DNA of 6,062 nucleotides from Candidatus Omnitrophica bacterium CG02_land_8_20_14_3_00__42_8 (lineage in GTDB: Bacteria > Omnitrophota > Gorgyraeia > Gorgyraeales > Gorgyraeaceae): positions 1 through 6,062 of the forward strand of contig PEUD01000112.1 in assembly GCA_002780805.1 (NCBI GenBank), in the 5' to 3' direction. Made by a program: the position numbers and the translations under genes. Below, one piece after another: positions 1-5,638 of the stretch. The notes under the pieces are model-generated. The model ran no database searches. It had not been told where the DNA came from and saw only the letters and a list, made by a program, of their open reading frames with translations. Position 1 is the stretch's first letter, and every line of letters begins with the position of its first letter.

Positions 1-201
1 AAGCCCCACCAAAGGATTGTCGTATGCGACATAAGGCGGCCGAGAGACGGAAAAACGATAGAAAAGTTAGGCTATTACGATCCATCCAGGAAGCAGGCCT
101 TTATAAGCATAGATAAAGAAAGGGCCAAATTTTGGCTATCAAAAGGCGCTGCGCCCACTGAGATAGTGAAGAGTCTTTTCAAAAAACAGGGCGTGATTTA
201 A
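1..201 (+). CDS. rpsP: 30S ribosomal protein S16 (C-terminal part, 5' end outside window)
   Basis: The first 66 codons read in frame 1 to a TAA at 199-201 and give the C-terminal part of ribosomal protein S16, a small protein of the 30S subunit that binds 16S rRNA. Recognisable S16 features, in order, are RIVVCDIRRPRDG near residues 5-17, EKLGYYDPS near 21-29, and the ending in which KERAKFWLSKGAAPTEIV precedes a short basic tail. The family is usually 75-90 residues, so only about 10-20 N-terminal residues should be missing. The gene is followed after only 7 bases by trmD, without the rimM gene that usually lies between them. The family assignment is secure; the start cannot be seen. Confidence 0.95.
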   Translation, partial: KPHQRIVVCDIRRPRDGKTIEKLGYYDPSRKQAFISIDKERAKFWLSKGAAPTEIVKSLFKKQGVI

Positions 202-208
202 CTGTAAA

Positions 209-955
209 ATGCGAATAGATGTCCTGACAATATTCCCAAAGATGTTTGATGCGGTCATGGGAGAGTCTATTATAAAAAGGGCCAAAGAAAATAAAGTTGT
301 TGAGATAAACATAGTAGACTTGAGGCTTTTTTCAAAAGACAAGCACAGAAAGGTGGACGATAAGCCTTTTGGCGGAGGCCCGGGCATGTTGATGAGTGCC
401 GAGCCGTTTTTTGAAGCAGTCAATTATATAAGGAGAGAGACAAAAGATCTCAGGCTTAAGACAAGGGTAGCGCTTCTAAGCCCAAAAGGCAGGAGATTTA
501 ATCAGGCGTTTGCTCTGAAGTTGTCGAGATATGAACACATAGTGCTGTTGTGCGGCCATTATGAAGGTATAGACGAAAGGGTAGCAAGACATCTTGTGGA
601 TGATGAGATATCTATAGGAGATTTTGTTTTGACAGGCGGAGAATTGCCTGCCATGGTGATAATTGATGGTATTGTAAGGCTTTTACCGGGCGCTCTCGGA
701 GACGAGAATTCCTGCAAGGATGAGTCATTTTCGGCAGGGGACGGCCGTGGCCGTCCTCTGCTAGAATATCCGCATTACACAAGGCCGGCTGATTATAGAG
801 GCATGAAAGTTCCGGATGTGCTTTTGTCCGGGGACCATGAGAAGATAAAACAGTGGAGAAAAAAAGAGGCAGTGAAAATAACGAGAAAAAAAAGGCCTGA
901 TTTATTAAAGGAGGACACATGGACATTATTAGAGAGCTGGAAAAAGATTTCATGA
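209..955 (+). CDS. trmD: tRNA (guanine-37-N1)-methyltransferase TrmD
   Basis: TrmD is the SPOUT-class enzyme that uses S-adenosylmethionine to make m1G37 in tRNAs with G36-G37, which prevents +1 frameshifting. The 248-residue product has the usual size. Visible landmarks are the N-terminal MRIDVLTIFPKMFD, FGGGPGM at 54-60, LLSPKGRRFNQ at 89-99, the trefoil-knot cofactor segments CGHYEGIDERV (115-125) and IGDFVLTGGELPAM (136-149), Arg157, and HYTRPADYRG plus VPDVLLSGDH in the C-terminal domain. The linker position of the catalytic Asp in the DSF motif of Haemophilus TrmD reads DESF (171-174), so Asp171 or Glu172 would serve. Six residues, DGRGRP at 178-183, look inserted and are encoded by a palindrome. 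The ATG follows the rpsP stop by 7 bases with no strong ribosome-binding site, which suggests translational coupling. The last 37 bases overlap rplS. Confidence 0.96.
   Translation: MRIDVLTIFPKMFDAVMGESIIKRAKENKVVEINIVDLRLFSKDKHRKVDDKPFGGGPGMLMSAEPFFEAVNYIRRETKDLRLKTRVALLSPKGRRFNQAFALKLSRYEHIVLLCGHYEGIDERVARHLVDDEISIGDFVLTGGELPAMVIIDGIVRLLPGALGDENSCKDESFSAGDGRGRPLLEYPHYTRPADYRGMKVPDVLLSGDHEKIKQWRKKEAVKITRKKRPDLLKEDTWTLLESWKKIS
734..761. repeat. palindromic insertion inside trmD
   Basis: The core at 739-756 is a perfect 8+2+8 inverted repeat (GGACGGCC, GT, GGCCGTCC). The arms extend outward to GCAG (734-737) and CTGC (758-761), with a single G-T mismatch at 738/757, so RNA from this site can form a stem of about 12 bp with a four-base loop. 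The six codons at 740-757 encode DGRGRP, which has no counterpart in the usual TrmD linker (SFS-x-G directly followed by LLEYPHYTRP). Removing these 18 bases leaves a clean reading frame and a short GCAG-GG-CTGC inverted repeat at the junction. Confidence 0.7.
907..914 (+). promoter_or_regulatory. Shine-Dalgarno site for rplS inside trmD
   Basis: AAAGGAGG lies four bases before the ATG at 919, within the 3' end of trmD. It is the strongest ribosome-binding site in the first 2 kb. It fixes the rplS start at 919 and not at the in-frame ATG at 952, and suggests that L19 is initiated independently at a higher rate than TrmD. Confidence 0.85.
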
Positions 956-1311
956 AGAAGGAAATCACTGATTTCAAGGTAGGCGATACTGTCAGGGTGG
1001 CAGTCAGGATAGAAGAAGGCGATAAAACCAGGGTCCAGGCCTTTGAGGGCATCGTTATTGCCAGAAAAGGATCCGGCATAAAAGAGACCTTTACGGTAAG
1101 GCACATATCTTTCGGGGAAGGCGTCGAGAGAGTGTTTCAGCTGTATTCTCCGCACATAGACTCGATAAAAGTCGTTAAAAAAGGCAAGGTTAAAAGAGCA
1201 AGATTATATTATCTGAGGAAAAGAATTGGCAAACATACGACTATCAAGGAAGAAAGAGAAGCCGCTAAAGACCGGGCGAATGCTGAAGTGGGAACGGAAA
1301 GCGTTTCTTGA
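919..1311 (+). CDS. rplS: 50S ribosomal protein L19
   Basis: L19 is a 50S protein at the interface with the 30S subunit. The 130-residue product starts with the family-typical MDIIRELEKDFMKKEITDF. It continues with VGDTVRVAVRIEEGDKTRVQAFEG (roughly 21-44), FTVRHISFGEGVERVF (58-73), SPHIDSIKVVKKGKVKRARL (77-96) and the YYLR signature at 97-100. The family is usually about 115 residues; the extra length is a charged C-terminal tail (REAAKDRANAEVGTESVS). The ATG at 919 is supported by an AAAGGAGG site and by the conserved N-terminus. The gene overlaps trmD by 37 bases upstream and rnhB by 32 bases downstream, so the three genes should be one transcript. Part of the extra tail is therefore encoded by the same DNA as the rnhB N-terminus. 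Confidence 0.97.
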   Translation: MDIIRELEKDFMKKEITDFKVGDTVRVAVRIEEGDKTRVQAFEGIVIARKGSGIKETFTVRHISFGEGVERVFQLYSPHIDSIKVVKKGKVKRARLYYLRKRIGKHTTIKEEREAAKDRANAEVGTESVS

Positions 1312-1933
1312 AGGTTCTTCTATAATAATAGGGGTTGATGAAGCAGGCAGGGGCCCTCTGGCAGGCCCGGTGGTTGCGGGGGCTGTGATTTTAAGCCGTT
1401 CTTTTGCGAAGAAATTCAATATACCCCGATACAAAGAAACCATAGATGATTCAAAAAAACTTAGGCCTGCTCAAAGAGAAAAGGCGTTCAAAGAAATATC
1501 GGCAAAGGCTGTTTTCGGCATAGGCATCAAAGACACCAAATACATAGATAAAGAGAATATACACATGGCGACGCTTGCGGCAATGAAGCAGGCAGTTAAA
1601 AAACTGATATGCGAATTTTGCCGTATTAGCAATAAAAAAGAAAGGGACATCAGAAAAGATGTCTGCGTTCTGGTAGACGGAATTTTCGGCGGGTTTCTCC
1701 CATACAAAACAATTCCGATTATAAAAGGCGATTCCAAGAGCCTTTCCATAGCAGCTGCGTCTATAGCGGCTAAGGTAACGCGCGACGCAATCATGGTCCG
1801 GTACGATAAAAAATATCCTCTTTACGGTTTTTCAAGGCACAAAGGATACGGCACGAAATTTCATTTGGAGGCTATTAAGCGGTATGGGCCATGTTTAATA
1901 CACAGAAGGAGCTTCGCGCCTCTTAAAAAATGA
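1280..1933 (+). CDS. rnhB: ribonuclease HII
   Basis: RNase HII is a cytoplasmic endonuclease that nicks RNA-DNA hybrids and starts removal of single ribonucleotides from DNA. With the ATG at 1280 the protein has 217 residues and begins MLKWERKAFLEG, a common type-II N-terminus. The DEDD metal site is intact: Asp20 and Glu21 in GVDEAGRG, Asp133 in VLVDG, and Asp169 in AAKVTRD. IDDSKKL (55-61), GYGTKFHL (189-196) and the terminal HRRSFAPLKK are also diagnostic. A stretch near 111-127 (CEFCRISNKKERDIRKD) appears roughly 15 residues longer than in many homologues. An in-frame TTG at 1226, preceded by TGAGGA, would add 18 basic residues lacking family similarity; I prefer 1280. The gene overlaps rplS by 32 bases and meets the next gene by an ATGA overlap. 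Confidence 0.94.
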   Translation: MLKWERKAFLEGSSIIIGVDEAGRGPLAGPVVAGAVILSRSFAKKFNIPRYKETIDDSKKLRPAQREKAFKEISAKAVFGIGIKDTKYIDKENIHMATLAAMKQAVKKLICEFCRISNKKERDIRKDVCVLVDGIFGGFLPYKTIPIIKGDSKSLSIAAASIAAKVTRDAIMVRYDKKYPLYGFSRHKGYGTKFHLEAIKRYGPCLIHRRSFAPLKK

Positions 1934-2310
1934 CATTCGCAAGGATTAAATCCGGAAAGAGCGGAGAAAAGCTGGCTGTTTCTTGTTTGCGCGGAGAAGG
2001 ATATAAAATAATAGAAAGAAATTACAGGACAAAGCTCGGAGAAATAGATATAATAGCGGATTGTAAAGGCTGCACTTGTTTTGTAGAGGTCAGGGCTAAA
2101 AACTCGCCTGCATTCGGTTTACCTGAAGAGACAATTTTGAAAAAGAAACAGCGGCAAATTTCGAAAACAGCCTTAGCGTATATAAAGAAATTTAAACTGG
2201 AAGATAAAAGCTGCAGGTTTGACGTGGTTTGCATAGAGGGCGTTGATAGTCTCCGGCCGCAAGTAAGGCTCATAAAGAATGCATTTGATCTGGATAGCGC
2301 GTGGAGGTAA
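1930..2310 (+). CDS. YraN/UPF0102 family endonuclease-fold protein
   Basis: The 126-residue product matches the YraN/UPF0102 family, which has a restriction-endonuclease-like (PD-(D/E)XK) fold and whose cellular role is not well settled; it is often found beside rnhB, as here. The nuclease-type residues are visible: the early GKSGEKLA (9-16), Glu38 and Asp40 in LGEIDII, Glu53 and Arg55 in CFVEVRAK, a lysine-rich segment with KKKQRQISKTALAYI (71-85), and RFDVVCIEG (96-104), followed by the typical C-terminal NAF (117-119). Length is normal (about 110-130). The start codon overlaps the rnhB stop (ATGA at 1930-1933), which implies coupled translation; a GAAGGAG at 1905-1911 is too far upstream to be a normal ribosome-binding site. 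The family is clear; the DNA-repair or recombination role is inferred from fold and neighbourhood. Confidence 0.9.
   Translation: MTFARIKSGKSGEKLAVSCLRGEGYKIIERNYRTKLGEIDIIADCKGCTCFVEVRAKNSPAFGLPEETILKKKQRQISKTALAYIKKFKLEDKSCRFDVVCIEGVDSLRPQVRLIKNAFDLDSAWR
2303..2308 (+). promoter_or_regulatory. Shine-Dalgarno site for fhs, overlapping the yraN stop
   Basis: GGAGGT ends four bases before the ATG at 2313 and overlaps the TAA of the upstream gene (2308-2310). It decides between the ATG at 2313 and an in-frame GTG at 2301, and places the fhs start only two bases after the previous stop. Confidence 0.85.
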
Positions 2311-2312
2311 AA

Positions 2313-4022
2313 ATGAAGAGTGTCCCAAGCGATCTCGAAATAGCCCAGGCTGCAAAACTTAAACCTATTGTTGAGATTGCAAAAAAGATAGGCATAAAAG
2401 AGGATGAGCTTGAATTATACGGAAGATATAAGGCCAAGATATCCCTTTCTATACTTGAACGTCTCAAAGATAAAACCTTTGGAAAATATATAGATGTAAC
2501 AGCCATTACGCCGACGCCTTTAGGAGAAGGCAAGACAGTTACCACTATCGGTTTGAGTCTGGGGCTGCATAATCTCGGGAAAAAGGTAATTACCACATTG
2601 CGCCAGCCTTCAATGGGGCCTGTGTTCGGGATAAAAGGCGGGGCTGCCGGAGGAGGTTATTCCCAGGTCTTGCCGATGGAAGATATAAACCTTCATTTTA
2701 CAGGCGATATACACGCTGTGGGTGCGGCAAATAATCTCCTGGCGGCATTTATCGACAACAGCATTTTAAAAGGCAACAAGCTCAATATAAATCCAGACAC
2801 TGTTATTACGCGGCGAGTTATAGACATAAGCGACAGGGCCTTGCGGCAGATAAAAACCGGGCTGGGTGGAAAGGAAAACGGGATCCCGAGAGATACTGGT
2901 TTTGACATAACAGTTGCAAGCGAAGTGATGGCAATACTTGCGCTTTCAAGAGATCTTTTTGATTTGAGGAACCGCGTAGGAAAAATTATAACAGCCTTTA
3001 CTTATGATGACTTGCCTGTTACAGCGGAGGACCTGAGATGCGCAGGCGCTATGACAGTCCTTTTAAAAGACGCCATCAAGCCTAACCTTATTCAGACTAC
3101 GGAAAACACCCCCTGCATCATGCACGCCGGGCCTTTTGCGAATATCGCGCACGGTAACAATTCAATACTGGCTGATATAATAGCATTAAAACTATCGGAT
3201 TACGTGGTGACCGAGAGCGGTTTTGGCGCGGACTGCGGCGCGGAAAAATTTATGGATATAAAATGCCGGATACAGGGCCTTAAACCGCCTGATGCCGTGG
3301 TGATAGTGTGCACAGTCAGGGCTCTTAAAATGCACGGAGGGGCGTTTAAGGTAGTGCCGGGCAAGAAAATAGATGAAGCGGCCTTAAAGAGAGAAGATGT
3401 GGAAGCCGTTAAAAAGGGTGCCTGTAATCTTGAAAAGCATATTGAGAATATAAAATTATTTGGCGTGCCCGTAGTAGTTGCGATAAACAGGTTTTTATAT
3501 GATACGGATAAAGAGATTGCCGTAATAAAAGAAATAGCTGTAAAGGCAGGGGCAGAGGATGCTGTTTTGAGCGAGGCCTGGGAAAAAGGCGGCGAAGGCG
3601 GCGTAGCTTTAGCTAAAGCTGTAATAAAGATGTGCGAGAAAAAATCAGATTTCAGGTTTCTATACCCTCTGGATATGCCGATCAAAGAAAAGATAGAGAT
3701 GATAGCAAAAAATATTTATGGCGCGAAAGATGTAAGTTATTCGCCGGAAGCTGAAAAAAAGATAGATAGCTATACAAAATTGGGCTATGATAAATTACCC
3801 ATATGTATGGCAAAGACTCATTTATCGCTTTCGCACGACCCTGAGCTTAAAGCGAGGCCCAGGGATTTTACTCTGCCTATAAGAGATGTAAGGATTTCAG
3901 CAGGTGCGGGATTTTTATACCCCTTGTGCGGCGAGATGCGCACGATGCCGGGCCTGCCGTCCGTGCCGGCAGGCACTAAAGTCGATATTGATAAAGATGG
4001 GAAGGTAGTGGGGTTATTCTAA
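2313..4022 (+). CDS. fhs: formate-tetrahydrofolate ligase
   Basis: Fhs joins formate to tetrahydrofolate at the cost of ATP to give 10-formyl-THF, the first folate step of the Wood-Ljungdahl methyl branch, in the cytoplasm. The 569-residue product is close to the usual 555-560. Signatures seen include the P-loop TPLGEGKT at 68-75, the first family signature GIKGGAAGGGYSQV at 106-119, TGDIHAVGAANN at 130-141, TPCIMHAGPFANIAHGNNSI at 266-285, and the second signature CTVRALKMHGG at 333-343. The C-terminus has GEMRTMPGLPSVPAG (540-554), and the gene ends with a normal stop, so it appears intact. The ATG at 2313 is chosen for its GGAGGT site. It is followed by a 95-base hairpin-rich gap and then fchA, the next enzyme in the pathway. 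Whether it runs toward acetate or only supplies formyl groups cannot be told from this gene alone. Confidence 0.97.
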   Translation: MKSVPSDLEIAQAAKLKPIVEIAKKIGIKEDELELYGRYKAKISLSILERLKDKTFGKYIDVTAITPTPLGEGKTVTTIGLSLGLHNLGKKVITTLRQPSMGPVFGIKGGAAGGGYSQVLPMEDINLHFTGDIHAVGAANNLLAAFIDNSILKGNKLNINPDTVITRRVIDISDRALRQIKTGLGGKENGIPRDTGFDITVASEVMAILALSRDLFDLRNRVGKIITAFTYDDLPVTAEDLRCAGAMTVLLKDAIKPNLIQTTENTPCIMHAGPFANIAHGNNSILADIIALKLSDYVVTESGFGADCGAEKFMDIKCRIQGLKPPDAVVIVCTVRALKMHGGAFKVVPGKKIDEAALKREDVEAVKKGACNLEKHIENIKLFGVPVVVAINRFLYDTDKEIAVIKEIAVKAGAEDAVLSEAWEKGGEGGVALAKAVIKMCEKKSDFRFLYPLDMPIKEKIEMIAKNIYGAKDVSYSPEAEKKIDSYTKLGYDKLPICMAKTHLSLSHDPELKARPRDFTLPIRDVRISAGAGFLYPLCGEMRTMPGLPSVPAGTKVDIDKDGKVVGLF

Positions 4023-4036
4023 TTGTCGATAAATTA

Positions 4037-4053
4037 GCAGCATAAGATGCTGC
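4037..4053. repeat. perfect hairpin 1 in the fhs-fchA gap
   Basis: GCAGCAT (4037-4043) and ATGCTGC (4047-4053) are exact inverted repeats around a three-base AAG loop. No T-tract follows, so it does not look like a factor-independent terminator. Its right arm competes with hairpin 2 for bases 4050-4053. Confidence 0.75.
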
Positions 4054-4078
4054 AACTACATATATGATGTAGCTGCAG
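4050..4078. repeat. imperfect hairpin 2 in the fhs-fchA gap
   Basis: Bases 4050-4061 (CTGCAACTACAT) pair with 4067-4078 (ATGTAGCTGCAG) as a 12-bp stem with one A-C mismatch (4055/4073) and a five-base loop. It is the longest stem in this gap. It overlaps hairpin 1 on the left and hairpin 3 on the right, so hairpin 2 is exclusive with full forms of the other two. Confidence 0.75.
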
Positions 4079-4090
4079 AGCTTGCTCTGC
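4075..4090. repeat. perfect hairpin 3 in the fhs-fchA gap
   Basis: GCAGAG (4075-4080) and CTCTGC (4085-4090) are exact inverted repeats around a CTTG loop. The block GTAGCTGCAGAGCTTGCTCT and the two bases GC after it resemble short REP-like palindromes that I recall as dispersed intergenic repeats in some bacterial genomes, but only one copy is in this window. No T-rich run follows. Confidence 0.7.
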
Positions 4091-4117
4091 CTCGTGGAAT
4101 AAGAAATAACAACAGCA

Positions 4118-4717
4118 ATGTACCTGCAGAAATCTATAAAGGAATATTTGGATGAACTTGCTGCTAGGCAGCCAACCCCGGGCGGCGGCAGCGCAGCCAG
4201 CTTGACCGGGGCATTAGGCACAGCGCTATTAGAGATGGTATGTAATTTTACTATTGGAAATAGAAAATATAAAGATATAGAAGAAATTACTATGTCTCAT
4301 TTAACTGCTCTTAAAAAAATAAGAGAAGAATTTATGGCGCTAATAGACGAGGATGTAAAGGTATATGGCAGTATATGCAGCGCATTTAAAACAAAAGATG
4401 AAAAAATAATTAATAATGCCCTGAAACAAGGGTATTATATTTCTTTAAAAATGTGCGGATTGGCGAAAGCCGGAATGACGATCGCGTTAAACCTGGCAGA
4501 AAAATCAAACGTGAATTTAATAACAGATGCCGGGTGCGGGGCAGAACTTTTAAAAGCAGGTTTTGAGTCAGGCATATTCAATTCTGAAATAAACCTGAAA
4601 GGCATAAAGGATGCCTCTTTTGTAGAAAAAGAAAGGGCCATCCTTCGCGGCCTTAAAAAAGACATGACAGAACTGCATAAAAAAACTATTTCTAAAACCG
4701 GCGGAAGGATGGTATAG
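4118..4717 (+). CDS. fchA: methenyl-THF cyclohydrolase / formiminotransferase-cyclodeaminase family protein
   Basis: The 199-residue product belongs to the cyclodeaminase (FchA/FTCD_C) family. In this context the expected reaction is the interconversion of 10-formyl-THF and 5,10-methenyl-THF. The hallmark PTPGGGSAASLTGALG is at 19-34, followed by MVCNFTIGNRKY (40-51), IDEDVKVYG (76-84), LITDAGCGAELLKAGF (134-149) and the C-terminal INLKGIKD (158-165). Length is normal for the single-domain form (about 200-210). The protein should be helical and cytoplasmic. Cyclodeaminase activity in histidine or purine breakdown is an alternative for the family, but fhs upstream and folD two bases downstream argue for the cyclohydrolase role. 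No clear ribosome-binding site precedes the ATG. The middle of the gene (4261-4440) is only about 28% GC by hand count, against about 44% for a same-size piece of folD (5101-5280). Confidence 0.92.
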   Translation: MYLQKSIKEYLDELAARQPTPGGGSAASLTGALGTALLEMVCNFTIGNRKYKDIEEITMSHLTALKKIREEFMALIDEDVKVYGSICSAFKTKDEKIINNALKQGYYISLKMCGLAKAGMTIALNLAEKSNVNLITDAGCGAELLKAGFESGIFNSEINLKGIKDASFVEKERAILRGLKKDMTELHKKTISKTGGRMV

Positions 4718-4719
4718 GC

Positions 4720-5589
4720 ATGCCTGCTAAGCTGTTGGAAGGTAAAAGCGTTGCTTTAAAAATAAAAGAAAATATAAAGCTGGAGATCGAATTGCTGAAG
4801 AGTAAATACGGGGCCGGCCCTAAGCTTGTGAGCGTCTATGTAGGAGAAAATCCTGCCTCGGAAATTTACATTAAGTCCCAGGAGAAAACAGCAAAGGGCC
4901 TCGGCATAACTTACGAGCTGAAAAAAATAGACGCCGGCATTACGCAGGGAGATTTCATAAAGATTATCGATTCTCTGAACAAAGATAAATCAACGCATGG
5001 GATCATAGTCCAGATGCCTTTGCCTCAGCATATAGACGCAAAGCTTATATCCAGATACATAACTCCTTTAAAAGACATAGAGGCAGTCCATCCCGAGAAC
5101 ATGGGAGAGATTGTTTTTGGCAAGGCAAAGATTTTGCCGTGCACTGCGGCTGCCTGCATGGAATTATTGAATTCCATAGATTCGCTTGAATTATACGGAA
5201 AAGAAGCGGTTGTAGTAGGCCACAGCGAAATCGTAGGAAAGCCCCTGGCGCTGTTATTATTGAATAAATTCGTAACCACCACGGTGTGCCACATAGCCAC
5301 AGGCCAAAGAGGAACGCTTCCTGAATTTGTGAAAAAAGCGGAGATCTTAATAGTGGCTGTGGGAAAAGCCGGGCTTGTAAAAGGCGGCTGGATAAAAGAA
5401 GGCGCAATTGTAATAGATGTCGGGATTAACCGTGTTGAAGGCAAGATCGTGGGAGACGTGGAATTCGATAAGGCATTTGAGAAGGCCTCGTACATAACGC
5501 CTGTTCCGGGCGGGGTCGGGCCTTTGACTGTAACGATTTTAATGCGGAACGTGGTCGAGGCATTCAAACAGCAGCAAACAAATAAATAA
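4720..5589 (+). CDS. folD: methylene-THF dehydrogenase of the FolD family, probably lacking cyclohydrolase activity
   Basis: FolD oxidises or forms 5,10-methylene-THF with NAD(P), and most versions also hydrolyse methenyl-THF. The 289 residues align to E. coli FolD with identical numbering through about residue 130. Tyr50 (EIYIKSQEK) and Gln98 (GIIVQMPLP) are kept. The position of catalytic Lys54 is Gln54, and the folate-binding Asp121 of the KDVDGF motif is Glu121 in KDIEAV. The Rossmann motif VVVGHSEIVGKP lies at 164-175, WIKEGAIVIDVGINR at 224-238 and ITPVPGGVGPLTV at 259-271. A three-residue expansion near 195-199 (GQRGT) lies in the cofactor domain. Lys-to-Gln at this site removes cyclohydrolase but not dehydrogenase activity in studied homologues, so a dehydrogenase-only enzyme working with adjacent FchA is inferred. 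The start follows fchA by two bases, with GGAAGG 11 bases upstream. Confidence 0.95.
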   Translation: MPAKLLEGKSVALKIKENIKLEIELLKSKYGAGPKLVSVYVGENPASEIYIKSQEKTAKGLGITYELKKIDAGITQGDFIKIIDSLNKDKSTHGIIVQMPLPQHIDAKLISRYITPLKDIEAVHPENMGEIVFGKAKILPCTAAACMELLNSIDSLELYGKEAVVVGHSEIVGKPLALLLLNKFVTTTVCHIATGQRGTLPEFVKKAEILIVAVGKAGLVKGGWIKEGAIVIDVGINRVEGKIVGDVEFDKAFEKASYITPVPGGVGPLTVTILMRNVVEAFKQQQTNK

Positions 5590-5592
5590 TCG

Positions 5593-5615
5593 CAAGTTAA
5601 CATAACAAGTTGACA
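5593..5615. repeat. two direct copies of a 10-base unit after folD
   Basis: CAAGTTAACA (5593-5602) and CAAGTTGACA (5606-5615) match at 9 of 10 positions and start 13 bases apart. The second copy also forms an imperfect inverted pair (8 of 10) with TGTCAGGTTG at 5625-5634. The arrangement may be a degenerate intergenic repeat cluster or a binding-site array. Confidence 0.5.
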
Positions 5616-5638
5616 CTTTGACATTGTCAGGTTGTAAA
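5610..5638 (+). promoter_or_regulatory. possible sigma-70-type promoter with an operator-like palindrome before metF
   Basis: TTGACA at 5610-5615 is a perfect -35 hexamer and is spaced 17 bases from TGTAAA (5633-5638), a fair -10. A second TTGACA lies at 5618-5623, and TGACATTGTCA at 5619-5629 is a perfect palindrome around one central base, within the spacer. Initiation would fall only some 8 bases before the metF ATG, leaving almost no leader, and the -10 is weak. This is a candidate only. Confidence 0.35.

Noticed and set aside
612..1155. Minus-strand open frames of 120-164 codons opposite trmD and rplS.
   Set aside because: They overlap conserved TrmD and L19 coding sequence, have no recognisable motif and no ribosome-binding site.
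1226..1279. A TTG start for rnhB with TGAGGA upstream, adding 18 residues.
   Set aside because: The extra basic residues do not resemble RNase HII N-termini, the overlap with rplS would grow to 86 bases, and the ATG at 1280 gives a typical start. I cannot exclude it completely.
2270..2312. Tetrahydrofolate riboswitch ahead of fhs.
   Set aside because: There are only two bases between the yraN stop and the fhs start, so there is no room for a leader.
3200..3685. A 161-codon minus-strand open frame opposite fhs.
   Set aside because: It is antisense to strongly conserved Fhs sequence, and the product is Ser/Ala/Pro/Ile-rich with no family features.
4059..4066. The CATATATG palindrome.
   Set aside because: It is short, AT-rich and lies in the loop region of hairpin 2; such octamers are expected by chance.
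4037..4090. Factor-independent terminator after fhs.
   Set aside because: None of the three hairpins is followed by a run of T, and fchA and folD continue the same pathway downstream.
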